Notes: generated from the sequence alone by a model not told the origin. Counted from the first letter of the stretch, positions 1 to 6,644 are shown. The stretch: 14,950 bases of DNA from Rickettsiaceae bacterium (GCA_021741085.1 JAIOYM010000024.1:1-14950), one strand, 5' to 3'. Numbers and translations are program-made.

Positions 1-289
1 TACCTCTATGCAGAGCAAGTCCTCCCATTAACTGCTCATCAAAGTGTCTTTTTCGCGAAACTCTTTTGGAAGATTCTCTTGCAACAGCAAAAGCTTCGTA
101 GGTTATATCATCTAATGATGCGCCATTAGCTAACTTTTGTTTGAATTCCAAAGTTTTATTTTTAAGCTGATTATCATTTAATTTGCTTATTTTTTCTTCT
201 AAAGCGTTTATGTGTAGTACTTCTTCACGATATGATTTGATGACTCTGTCGTTTACTGTACCAAAAAGTCTACGAAAAATTCCAAACAT
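1..289 (-). CDS. secA: Preprotein translocase ATPase SecA, N-terminal part (cut by window edge)
   Basis: SecA is the ATP-driven motor that pushes unfolded secretory proteins through the SecYEG channel at the inner membrane. Reading the minus strand from the ATG at 289 gives 96 uninterrupted codons that run off the left edge. The product begins MFGIFRRLFGTVNDRVIKSY and continues with segments typical of the SecA N-terminus: INALEEKISKLNDNQLKNKT, FKQKLANGASLDDITYEAFA, VARESSKRVSRKRHFDEQLM and then GGLALHRG. These match the family block that precedes the first nucleotide-binding fold; the Walker A motif would lie beyond the window. No strong Shine-Dalgarno sequence precedes the ATG. The gene diverges from pepA across a 353-bp gap. 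The identification comes from remembered family sequence, not from a search. Confidence 0.93.
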   Translation of the reverse strand, partial: MFGIFRRLFGTVNDRVIKSYREEVLHINALEEKISKLNDNQLKNKTLEFKQKLANGASLDDITYEAFAVARESSKRVSRKRHFDEQLMGGLALHRG

Positions 290-642
290 CTATACAAATA
301 GGATTTAAATATTATATTCACTTCAAGAAGTCTAACCCAACCTTGAACTATATTCAATCAAATTTAATTAAGCCTGAAAGTACGTGGAAAATTTAAAGCC
401 TGTCCAAATATTTGTTATAGACTATTTGCTTGTATATATACCCCAACAATTAAATCCTTGCACTCGCCGTATAATTTAATTAGAATTTTATCATCACAAA
501 TTAAATATGTGGCAAGAATCATAAATATAGTTGTATATTGTGTATGGTGCTTATGCTATCAAACTTTCATTGGGTTAGTTTTCTTTCTAATTGTTTGATA
601 ATATATTTGAGTAATAAATAATTAATTGATAAAAAGGTAGTT
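290..642. other. Intergenic region between divergent secA and pepA
   Basis: This 353-bp AT-rich stretch has no convincing reading frame or RNA gene. It must hold the promoters of secA (minus) and pepA (plus). A GATAAT hexamer at 597-602 could be the pepA -10 box, but no good -35 precedes it at normal spacing. An AAAAGG sequence just before the pepA ATG at 643 is the likely ribosome-binding site. Confidence 0.4.
311..340 (-). promoter_or_regulatory. Putative secA promoter
   Basis: On the minus strand a perfect TATAAT (311-316 in plus coordinates) follows TTGGGT (335-340) with an 18-bp spacer. This would put the transcription start about 15 bases before the secA ATG. The -35 matches the consensus at only three of six positions, and AT-rich DNA yields such boxes by chance. 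Confidence 0.35.
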
Positions 643-2169
643 ATGGAATTTATAAAATTTTGCAGTAATTCAAATGTTGTTAACAATGATTATATGCTTT
701 TTGTTTTCAACAACTCAACAAAGATTTTACCTCAAGAACTTTCAGCTTTAGATGCGCAGCATAATAATATTATTTTGCATACTTTGAAGAGCGAAAAGCT
801 GTTTTCTGCCAAATTTGGTTCGATGAAGACTCTTACAATCAGTGATGCTGGTAATTTAAAACATGTGGTTTTGATAGGAGCTGGCCAAGACAAAGAAATC
901 ACAGATGTGTCTTTAGAAAATTTAGGCGCAAATATAATCAGCTATTTAACTAGAGTCAAAGCTACAAATGCAGCAATATGCGTTGCAACTGATTTAAATG
1001 GTATTTCTAAAGATCACTGCAGTGCCATGATTGCTTTTGGAGCAACTTTAGCTCATTACAAATTTGATAAATACAAAACAAAAGAAGACTCCGAAGTAGA
1101 AAAGGTCAAGCTCGAAAATATTTCCATAGCTTTAGCTGAATATGAATCATCGGAAAAAATATACAACAACTATTACAAAGCTGTCGCAAGCGGTATATGT
1201 TCAGCGCGTACTTTAATTAATGAGCCAGGCAATGTATTATTTGCCGCTTCGTATGCACAGAGAGTATTAGGGGAATTTGAAAATATACCCAATGTTAACG
1301 TTCGCATACTGGGCGAAGCTGCGATGAAAGAATTGGGGATGAATGCATTACTAGGTGTGAACAAGGGTTCTGCAAACGAGCCTAGATTAGTTATAATAGA
1401 ATATAAAGGTAAGGGCGATGATAGCGCTCCTTTGGCTTTTGTAGGAAAAGGTGTAACCTTTGATACTGGAGGAATATGCTTGAAACCATCTTCTGGTATG
1501 TGGAAAATGAAATATGATATGTCTGGTTCCGCGGTAGTTTTTGGTTTACTAAAAAGCTTAGCATTAAGAGCTGCTAAGGTTAATGCTATAGGTGTTTTAG
1601 GAATAGTTGAAAATATGCCAAGCGGTAGCGCACAAAGACCTGGGGATATAGTTACAACTATGTCTGGTAAAACAGTTGAAGTATTAGATACTGATGCTGA
1701 AGGTCGTTTAGTTTTAGCCGATGCTATGTGGTATGCACAGGAAAAATATGCACCTAAATTGATGGTAGATATTGCTACATTAACTGGCTCTATAGTTATA
1801 GCTCTAGGTGATTCATATGCAGGGCTTTTTACCGAAAATGAAGAAATGAAAAATCAATTGCAGCTGGCTGGTAAAAAATCCGGTGAAGAATTATGGCATA
1901 TGCCTCTAGGTGAAGGTTATAATAAAATGATTAAATCCGATTGGGCTGATCTTGCCAATTTAGGCAATCCAGCGCGCAATGCTGGCGCCAGTACTGCTGC
2001 ACAATTTTTAGCTAATTTCACTAATAATGTACCATGGGCTCACTTAGATATAGCTGGCGTAGCTTGGTCAGAAAATCCTAATAACACTAGAAACACCAAG
2101 GGAGCTACGGCTTTTGGAATAAAATTATTGAGCCAATTTATACGTGATAACCATGAACAAAAACAATAA
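643..2169 (+). CDS. pepA: Leucyl/cytosol aminopeptidase, M17 family
   Basis: PepA is a cytosolic, two-metal aminopeptidase that removes N-terminal residues from peptides; E. coli PepA also binds DNA. The 508-residue product has the usual family length. The variable N-terminal domain covers roughly residues 1-165. The catalytic C-terminal domain holds VGKGVTFDTGGICLKP (metal ligands Lys269 and Asp274, catalytic Lys281), MKYDMSG (Asp292) and LDTDAEGRLVLADA (Asp351, Glu353, catalytic Arg355). These positions are offset by one from the E. coli active-site residues, so the enzyme should be functional. The signature reads DTDAEGRL instead of the common NTDAEGRL, a mild variation. The ATG at 643 is preceded by an AAAAGG ribosome-binding site. 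The gene overlaps mipZ and is probably the first gene of an operon with mipZ and cyaY. Confidence 0.97.
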   Translation: MEFIKFCSNSNVVNNDYMLFVFNNSTKILPQELSALDAQHNNIILHTLKSEKLFSAKFGSMKTLTISDAGNLKHVVLIGAGQDKEITDVSLENLGANIISYLTRVKATNAAICVATDLNGISKDHCSAMIAFGATLAHYKFDKYKTKEDSEVEKVKLENISIALAEYESSEKIYNNYYKAVASGICSARTLINEPGNVLFAASYAQRVLGEFENIPNVNVRILGEAAMKELGMNALLGVNKGSANEPRLVIIEYKGKGDDSAPLAFVGKGVTFDTGGICLKPSSGMWKMKYDMSGSAVVFGLLKSLALRAAKVNAIGVLGIVENMPSGSAQRPGDIVTTMSGKTVEVLDTDAEGRLVLADAMWYAQEKYAPKLMVDIATLTGSIVIALGDSYAGLFTENEEMKNQLQLAGKKSGEELWHMPLGEGYNKMIKSDWADLANLGNPARNAGASTAAQFLANFTNNVPWAHLDIAGVAWSENPNNTRNTKGATAFGIKLLSQFIRDNHEQKQ

Positions 2170-3022
2170 TGCAATTATTTTGCCCCATGTGTTTGTTGTG
2201 GGTAATGAAAAAGGTGGAGCAGGTAAAACAACTTGCTCAATGCATTTAACCGCAATTTTAATGGAGGCTGGCCTTAACGTAGCATCTATGGATACAGATA
2301 GTAGGCAACATTCTTTCACCCGTTATATGGAAAATAGAAAGAATTTCAAGACTAATAATCCCGAAATTGATTTAAAAATACCAAATCATTACTTAATCAA
2401 ACAAAGTAAGGCTACAAATATTGCCGAACAGGAAGCTGAAGAGAAAGGACTCTTTGAAGCAGCTTTCGAAGAAGCTACTAGGACTGCCGACGTAATTATT
2501 ATAGATACACCCGGTAGTTACTGTTTTTTGTCGCGTCTAGCTCATTCTTATGCTGATACTGTAATAACTCCTATAAATGACAGTTTTCTAGATATAGATG
2601 TAATAGCAAAAATAGATCCAAGTAATTTAACGATGATTTCACCATCAATTTACAGCGAAATGGTATGGCAACAGAAAATGGCTAAAGCTCAACGCACTGG
2701 TCGTTCCATTGAGTGGGTTATAGTGAGAAACAGATTAAGTAATATAAGCACTAAAAATAAGACTCAAATTTCCGATGTAATTGATACTTTATCGAAACGA
2801 ATAAGCTTAAGAGTTGCTCCTGGTTTTAGTGAAAGAGTTGTTTTTAGAGAGATGTTTTTAGAGGGCCTTACATTGTTAGATCTTATTAAAACTCAGCCTA
2901 TAAAAAAACTAACTTCGTCACATCTAGCTGCAAGACAGGAACTAAGAGAATTTGCTCAATTTATTAATCTAGATCAAATACTAAAGGCTAAAGAGGAGAG
3001 GTTGGCTAATGAAAGTGCATGA
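2153..3022 (+). CDS. mipZ: Division-plane positioning ATPase MipZ (ParA/MinD family)
   Basis: In Caulobacter, MipZ forms a gradient from the ParB-bound chromosome origins and inhibits FtsZ polymerisation, restricting division to midcell. This protein has the deviant Walker A motif GNEKGGAGKTT near residue 20, ASMDTDSRQ (A' region), and Walker B VIIIDTPGS near residue 115. MipZ-specific segments set it apart from ordinary ParA: PINDSFLDIDVIAKIDPSNL, WVIVRNRLS, RVAPGFSERVVFREMF, GLTLLDL and LAARQELREF all line up with remembered Caulobacter MipZ. Two starts are possible, GTG at 2144 and ATG at 2153; I prefer the ATG, which gives 289 residues. Either start lies inside the end of pepA, so the two are translationally coupled. 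The 3' end overlaps cyaY by 14 bp. MipZ and CtrA in one window are two parts of the same cell-cycle machinery, though on separate transcripts. Confidence 0.9.
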   Translation: MNKNNNAIILPHVFVVGNEKGGAGKTTCSMHLTAILMEAGLNVASMDTDSRQHSFTRYMENRKNFKTNNPEIDLKIPNHYLIKQSKATNIAEQEAEEKGLFEAAFEEATRTADVIIIDTPGSYCFLSRLAHSYADTVITPINDSFLDIDVIAKIDPSNLTMISPSIYSEMVWQQKMAKAQRTGRSIEWVIVRNRLSNISTKNKTQISDVIDTLSKRISLRVAPGFSERVVFREMFLEGLTLLDLIKTQPIKKLTSSHLAARQELREFAQFINLDQILKAKEERLANESA

Positions 3023-3302
3023 TTTCGTAGCTATTGCAAAGGCTACAATAGATGATCTTGTTGATGTTATTGAGGCTATAAACGTTAAAGATGAGTTTGA
3101 CGTTGATTTTAGGGACGAGGTTCTTATTATAGATAATATTAGCGGACAATTCGTGATTAATTATCATTCTGTAGCAAATCAAATATGGCTATCTTCGCCA
3201 ATTAGTGGACCGCATCATTTTGACTATAATCCTGAAGATACTTTATGGAAAAATAGACATGGTGTGGAGCTCAAATCATTACTTTTGAAAGAACTTTCGT
3301 AA
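3009..3302 (+). CDS. cyaY: Bacterial frataxin CyaY
   Basis: CyaY/frataxin is a small acidic iron-binding protein that modulates iron-sulfur cluster assembly on the IscS-IscU complex. The product has 97 residues, slightly shorter than the roughly 105 usual for bacteria. The acidic first helix carries Asp15, Asp16, Asp19 and Glu22, followed by the beta-sheet segment DVDFRDEVLIIDNISGQFVI, the conserved QIWLSSPISGPHHF (about residues 58-71) and a C-terminal LLLKEL helix. The IW pair and the following sheet motif are the most diagnostic features of the family. The ATG at 3009 is preceded by GAGGAG at 2995-3000, a good ribosome-binding site, and lies inside the end of mipZ, so translation is likely coupled. 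It is probably the last gene of the pepA-mipZ-cyaY transcript. It is followed at once by the 36-bp tandem repeat. Confidence 0.87.
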   Translation: MKVHDFVAIAKATIDDLVDVIEAINVKDEFDVDFRDEVLIIDNISGQFVINYHSVANQIWLSSPISGPHHFDYNPEDTLWKNRHGVELKSLLLKELS

Positions 3303-3313
3303 AACCGCAAGAT

Positions 3314-3421
3314 CTAGGAGGGGGTAATAATCTTCTCACGAAGGCGTCTCTAGGAGGGGGTAATAATCTTCTCACGAAGGCGTCTCTAGGAGGGGGTAAT
3401 AATCTTCTCACCAACGCGTCC
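3314..3421. repeat. 36-bp tandem repeat, three copies
   Basis: Copies begin at 3314, 3350 and 3386. The first two are identical, and the third differs at three positions near its end. The unit starts CTAGGAGGGGGTAATAATCT. It is 50% G+C, far above the surrounding DNA, and contains a Shine-Dalgarno-like AGGAGGGG followed by TAATAAT. The 36-bp period is a multiple of three, and two frames stay open through the array: plus-strand LGGGNNLLTKAS and minus-strand DAFVRRLLPPPR. There are no spacers between units, so it is not a CRISPR array. It starts 12 bp after the cyaY stop codon. Confidence 0.92.
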
Positions 3422-3503
3422 TTTCCAGAACAAAGAGAGCACACGACTCTACTAAATTCCACTATAGGGTTTTCTTCTTCTTTTAAATTAATTGCATATG
3501 AAG

Positions 3504-3535
3504 GGTGATCGGGTTAATTAAAACACAAGATCACC
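3504..3535. terminator. Inverted repeat between convergent cyaY and the Ala/Pro-rich gene
   Basis: GGTGATC (3504-3510) and GATCACC (3529-3535) form a perfect 7-bp inverted repeat with an 18-nt loop. It sits between convergent transcription units, so a bidirectional terminator is plausible, but the loop is long and neither side has a clean T-tract. Confidence 0.3.
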
Positions 3536-3551
3536 ACAAATTTATCGAGGA

Positions 3552-4082
3552 TTAATTAGATTGTTTAGTTTCATCAGCAGGAGTTGTTGGTGCTGGTGCT
3601 TCTGGAGCTGAAACTGCTGAAGGAGCGCTTGCAGGAGCAACTGAAGCTGGTACTTCTGAAGCTGGTACTTCTGAAGGAGCGCTTTCAGGAGCAACTGACA
3701 CTGGTGCTTCTGGGGTGCTTGCAGGAGCAACTAATACTGGTGCCACGGAAGGGTTAGCTGGCTGAGTTGTTGTTGCTTCTGGAGCTGAAGTCGCTGCAGG
3801 AGCTTCTACTGGTGCTACAGAAGGGTTAGCTGGCTGAGTTGCTGGTGCTTCTGGAGCCATAGGAGGGCTTGCAGGAGCTTCTACTGGCGCTGCATCTGGC
3901 TGAGCGCTAGGAGCAAATGTGTTATCCATGTTTTTAGAATTATCGCCACTTTTTTCTGACTGTTCTTGAGTTTGGGAATTTTCAGAATCTTGAGTTTGTT
4001 CTGGCACTTGATTAAATCTTAGTAAAAGAAAAGCAGCAACAACAACAAGAGCTATCAAAGTAAACAAATTAAATTTTTTCAT
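3552..4082 (-). CDS. Hypothetical inner-membrane-anchored Ala/Pro-rich protein
   Basis: I do not recognise a family. The 176-residue product starts MKKFNLFTLIALVVVAAFLL: a short basic N-terminus and one hydrophobic segment (about residues 7-23) that could be a membrane anchor or uncleaved signal. A Gln/Glu/Ser-rich linker (residues 27-55) follows, then about 115 residues of Ala, Pro, Val, Glu, Thr and Ser with no aromatic residues. Part of this tail is a 24-residue tandem repeat containing TQPANPSVAP (72-bp DNA period around 3748-3843). The likely topology is N-terminus in, with a flexible, extended, acidic tail in the periplasm. Such tails are used as spacers or peptidoglycan-spanning linkers, but no binding domain is visible. 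The ATG is preceded by AAGGATG, a reasonable ribosome-binding site. The gene converges on cyaY and diverges from ctrA. The hydrophobic start, ribosome-binding site and clean ending support a real gene despite the low complexity. Confidence 0.72.
   Translation of the reverse strand: MKKFNLFTLIALVVVAAFLLLRFNQVPEQTQDSENSQTQEQSEKSGDNSKNMDNTFAPSAQPDAAPVEAPASPPMAPEAPATQPANPSVAPVEAPAATSAPEATTTQPANPSVAPVLVAPASTPEAPVSVAPESAPSEVPASEVPASVAPASAPSAVSAPEAPAPTTPADETKQSN
3748..3843 (-). repeat. 72-bp degenerate tandem repeat inside the Ala/Pro-rich gene
   Basis: The sequence AAGGGTTAGCTGGCTGAGTT occurs twice, 72 bp apart, and both copies encode TQPANPSVAP. The surrounding residues follow the same 24-residue period (APEAPA/APEATT before it, APVEAPA/APVLVAPA after it). 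The period keeps the frame, so length changes here would not break the protein. Confidence 0.7.
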
Positions 4083-4132
4083 AGTACATCCTTTTATTAA
4101 ATAAAAAATACGCTTAATATAGTTGAATATTT

Positions 4133-4162
4133 ATATTCTAAAAAATAGAAAATTTAGAATAT
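4133..4162. promoter_or_regulatory. Perfect 10-bp inverted repeat upstream of the Ala/Pro-rich gene
   Basis: ATATTCTAAA (4133-4142) and TTTAGAATAT (4153-4162) are exact reverse complements with a 10-bp gap, about 50-80 bp upstream of the minus-strand start at 4082. The symmetry and position suit an operator overlapping a promoter. No regulator can be named, and AT-rich DNA makes chance palindromes more likely. Confidence 0.35.
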
Positions 4163-4484
4163 CAATAATTTAACATTACCAAATTTTGCTAACAAATCAA
4201 TAATTTGTTTTAGTAACATGCAAAAAGTTACGATTTATAAAAAACTTAGCGACATAAAAATGAGTTTTAATTACAAAAAATACTTGTTAAAACCCATGTG
4301 CAAAAGAACTTGGGTAGTGATTTTACGTTATTTATATAATTTGAATATTATTACAACATTTTCTTTGCTTGAATTGCGCAGTAAATTGAGGCGCTAAAGG
4401 TGTTTCGTTCACTCTAAAATAAGTGCTTCTCTTAAGTTTGTGATTATAATTTTGATATAATTTTAATTTTTATTAAAAAAGCTA

Positions 4485-4513
4485 TTGACTTATTCTTTTC
4501 GCTTTTAGATACT
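4485..4513 (+). promoter_or_regulatory. Promoter-like sequence far upstream of ctrA
   Basis: TTGACT (4485-4490) is followed after exactly 17 bp by GATACT (4508-4513). The -35 box matches the consensus at five of six positions and the -10 at four. It points toward ctrA but lies about 450 bp before the start codon, implying a long leader or a separate small transcript. Confidence 0.35.
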
Positions 4514-4964
4514 TAAAGTTATGTGTTTTGGTAAGTAAACTCACTTTAGATTTAATTTTTGACTTTGGATTGTTTTCCTACACAGTTAAGTATTAAACTT
4601 TTGCTAAATAAACAATTTACTAAACACTATAAATTTCTTAGAATTTATATAAGTTATTTAATATTTCGCTATTTATTAAATTATAAAATCTAAATTTTTT
4701 AGAGCGCCGTCAAGTTTTAACTTTTAGATTTAGCGATTGGATAATAACAATTTTAACATTTAAGTGCTAAATCTTAAAATGGTAATAATATAATAAATAT
4801 TTACTTGATTTTTGTTAAATTCAATGAAACAATATAAATTATAAGTTAATTATACAAATAATTACTGAAACCTCTAACGCAACTAAAGGCTGATTTGAAA
4901 AAATTGGTTGCTAGTTTTCGTACTAAACAAAAGTTTGTTATTAAATATATAAAGGATTAAAAAT

Positions 4965-5687
4965 ATGCGAGTTTTGTTAATAGATGATGATCCTCTAATG
5001 GCTAAATCAATAGAGCACACCTTAGCCAAAGAAGGTATGATATGTGATAAAGCACATATGGGTAAAGAAGGTGTCGAAGTTGGAAAATTATATGATTATG
5101 ATATAATCTTGTTAGACGTAATGTTGCCTGATATCGATGGTTACGAAGTTTTATTACGTTTGCGTTCAAGTAAAATAAAAATTCCAGTATTGATTCTTTC
5201 GGGTTTAACAACACCAGAGCAAAAGATAAAAGGTTTAATCTCAGGTGCTGATGATTATCTAACAAAGCCATTCAATAGAGGTGAGCTAATAGCGCGTATA
5301 CAGGCAATTGTAAGAAGATCAAAAGGCCATTCTGAGTCAGTAATCAAATTCGATAAAGTAACTATCAATATAGACACCAGAATTGTTGAAGTTAACAATA
5401 AACCTATACATGTTACTGGAAAGGAATATGCAATGTTAGAACTGCTTGCTATACGTAAAGGTTCTGTTCTAAGTAAAGATATGTTTATGAATCACCTGTA
5501 CGGCGGTCTTGAAGAGCCAGAAGAAAAAATCATAGATGTATTAATGTGTAAGTTAAGAAAGAAGCTTAAAGCAGCCTCCGGCGGTATAGATTACATTGAA
5601 ACAATATGGGGCAGAGGTCACATATTAAAAACTTTCGATGAAGATAACAAGCAAGCTTTAACTCATGAGCATGAAGTTGCTGCTTGA
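4965..5687 (+). CDS. ctrA: Cell-cycle response regulator CtrA
   Basis: CtrA is the OmpR/PhoB-type master cell-cycle transcription factor of alphaproteobacteria; when phosphorylated through the CckA-ChpT relay it binds TTAA-containing sites. The 240-residue protein has a receiver domain (about residues 1-120) with the acidic cluster DDD (7-9), phospho-acceptor Asp51 in LLDVMLPDIDG, Ser79 and Lys101 in YLTKPF. The winged-helix output domain (about 125-225) holds the highly conserved VTGKEYAMLELLAIRKGSVL, MFMNHLYGG, EEKIIDVLMCKLRKKL and YIETIWGRGHIL segments, which separate CtrA from other OmpR-family regulators. The protein ends in Val-Ala-Ala; a terminal Ala-Ala is part of the ClpXP degradation signal of Caulobacter CtrA. 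The ATG at 4965 follows AAAGGA. Downstream there is a terminator-like hairpin. The gene appears to be transcribed alone. Confidence 0.96.
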   Translation: MRVLLIDDDPLMAKSIEHTLAKEGMICDKAHMGKEGVEVGKLYDYDIILLDVMLPDIDGYEVLLRLRSSKIKIPVLILSGLTTPEQKIKGLISGADDYLTKPFNRGELIARIQAIVRRSKGHSESVIKFDKVTINIDTRIVEVNNKPIHVTGKEYAMLELLAIRKGSVLSKDMFMNHLYGGLEEPEEKIIDVLMCKLRKKLKAASGGIDYIETIWGRGHILKTFDEDNKQALTHEHEVAA

Positions 5688-5689
5688 CA

Positions 5690-5883
5690 TTCACTACACA
5701 CCCTAAAGAAGCCAGGATTCCTAGAGAGTTAGCCTTAAAGTTAGGCTATTTTTCTTTGGAGTTCCTGCTTAACTTAGAATCGCAACTGATTCTCTCCAAA
5801 GTCTTATGCTAGCTGCCCGCTGACCAAAATATTAGCCGCGGCATTAAAATCTGTGTTTTTCTCAAAGGCAAAAGGTTCAAGCA
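5690..5883 (-). pseudogene. Decayed C-terminus of an IS200/IS605-type TnpB (OrfB)
   Basis: TnpB proteins are RNA-guided nucleases carried by IS200/IS605 transposons. Reading the minus strand down from about 5880, one frame gives FEKNTDFNAAANILVSGQLA, a stop, DFGENQLRF, a stop, VKQELQRKIA, further stops, and SRNPGFF. The DxNAAxNIL block carries the final RuvC aspartate region of TnpB, and the downstream GQ-x-A, a Gly-Glu-like stretch and KQEL resemble the usual tail after it. At least five in-frame stops show it is dead. Upstream on the minus strand (about 5884-5990) another frame gives cysteine-containing sequence that may be the broken zinc finger, but I am not sure of that part. No intact TnpA is present. 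The call rests on a short motif plus the tail pattern. Confidence 0.5.
5730..5753 (+). terminator. Rho-independent terminator after ctrA
   Basis: TAGCCT (5730-5735) and AGGCTA (5743-5748) form a perfect 6-bp stem with a 7-nt loop, followed by five T residues (5749-5753), 43 bp after the ctrA stop codon. Outer AAAGAA/TTCTTT arms could lengthen the structure. It overlaps the decayed TnpB tail, so it may have come from the end of an insertion sequence. Confidence 0.65.
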
Positions 5884-6281
5884 TTGTATTTTAAAAGCGC
5901 AATGTGCTGATCCAGTTATTTTGTAGATTATTGCAGCAGAGCACCACTTGACACTGTCAAAATTTATATTTCAAAATCGGCCAGATTGAGATCCAGACGA
6001 AACAGCTATAGCTTAACTCCGTTAGTTAGTAACAAAGAAGGGTAAAGAACCTAAAACCAAAACAAATTATTGTAATTAATTGAAAATTCAAAAGTGAAGT
6101 GCAACAAGTCATGAAGGCAATAACTTATAATGAGCCTGTTGCAATATCACAAAAGCAGCGTAATTTTTTCGATTTTTCGCAGGCCTTGTTGCGAGTTTAA
6201 AACCGTCACTAGCTTTTCGAGTTAAGCTATACCTCAAAAAAAAACCTATTTTATGCTCTTTGGCCTCTTTCTTTTTCTGAT

Positions 6282-6562
6282 CTATATTTGGAACTTATAT
6301 TTCCCTGAAGTAGTGGGTTTTAGGCTCCGTTGAATAATAATTAGGCAATTTAGATTTGCAACAGAATATAAATCTACTCCTGTGGGTACTACAAAAAAGC
6401 GTGCATAATCTATAAAATCATCTTGTTTTATTTTGTTAGCATTAATTGCTTCTATCTTATGCAATATTGCTGAAGTGCAGAAAAAGTTGAAAGAAAGCTT
6501 CCTTCAGGCATTCCTTCAACTTTATAAATACAAATTATGTTTCTTCTATCTCCAAAAGACAT
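6282..6562 (-). pseudogene. Possible frameshifted gene remnant of unknown family
   Basis: From an ATG at 6562 the minus strand reads MSFGDRRNIICIYKVEGMPE and on to a stop near 6452. From about 6470 the next frame continues HKIEAINANKIKQDDFIDYA and then RFFVVPTGVDLYSVANLNC. The joint composition looks protein-like, and one indel near 6465 would merge them into roughly 90 residues. I recognise no family, and two adjacent open stretches of this size can occur by chance. Confidence 0.25.
6483..6523 (-). terminator. Hairpin with T-tract downstream of aspS
   Basis: AAAGTTGAA (6483-6491) and TTCAACTTT (6515-6523) are perfect 9-bp inverted arms with a 23-nt interior. Read on the minus strand the right arm runs into TTTTT, as in an intrinsic terminator. 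It lies about 150 bp beyond the aspS stop, so it could be a second terminator or belong to the decayed frame it interrupts. Confidence 0.4.
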
Positions 6563-6612
6563 TTCGATTGAGCAATAAATATAATGAGATTAGAGTGTAA
6601 CACAAGAAGAAC

Positions 6613-6644
6613 TCTATAGAGCTCTCTTTTTCAAACTCTATAGA
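6613..6644 (-). terminator. Inverted repeat just downstream of aspS
   Basis: TCTATAGAG (6613-6621) pairs with CTCTATAGA (6636-6644). Each arm is itself nearly palindromic, so the same sequence is also a direct repeat and can fold in more than one way. It starts about 30 bp after the aspS stop on the minus strand. The following T-tract is poor, which lowers confidence. Confidence 0.4.

Larger units (their letters stand above)
4083..4964. other. Long AT-rich intergenic region upstream of ctrA
   Basis: This 882-bp stretch lies between the divergent Ala/Pro-rich gene and ctrA. I find no reading frame of convincing composition, no tRNA fold and no recognisable RNA family. It holds the 10-bp palindrome at 4133-4162, a promoter-like pair at 4485-4513, a 9-bp inverted repeat (AAATCTAAA at 4686-4694 and TTTAGATTT at 4723-4731) and a symmetric AACAAA-AG-TTTGTT at 4926-4939 close to the ctrA ribosome-binding site. 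The length suggests complex ctrA control, an undetected small RNA, or a decayed gene. Confidence 0.5.

Noticed and set aside
2125..2319. Minus-strand frame across the pepA-mipZ junction
   Set aside because: Antisense to two well-identified genes with no supporting start signal.
3314..3421. CRISPR array (36 bp is a common CRISPR repeat length)
   Set aside because: The units abut directly with no spacers, there are only three, and no cas gene is nearby.
3271..3462. Minus-strand reading frame through the 36-bp repeat (GTG start, unit DAFVRRLLPPPR) as a gene
   Set aside because: It overlaps the end of cyaY, lacks a good ribosome-binding site, and most of it is the repeat itself; the plus strand is open through the repeat as well.
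4083..4964. CtrA-binding sites (TTAA-N7-TTAA) upstream of ctrA
   Set aside because: TTAA is very frequent in this AT-rich DNA and I found no pair with exact seven-base spacing that stands out.
6111..6200. Short plus-strand frame beginning MKAITYNEPVAISQKQRNFF
   Set aside because: Only 29 codons, no ribosome-binding site, no recognisable family, and located in decaying DNA.
6130..6200. Intact insertion sequence with ends near 6131 and 6180
   Set aside because: The two similar strings are in direct orientation about 50 bp apart with no transposase between them; at most they are remnants.
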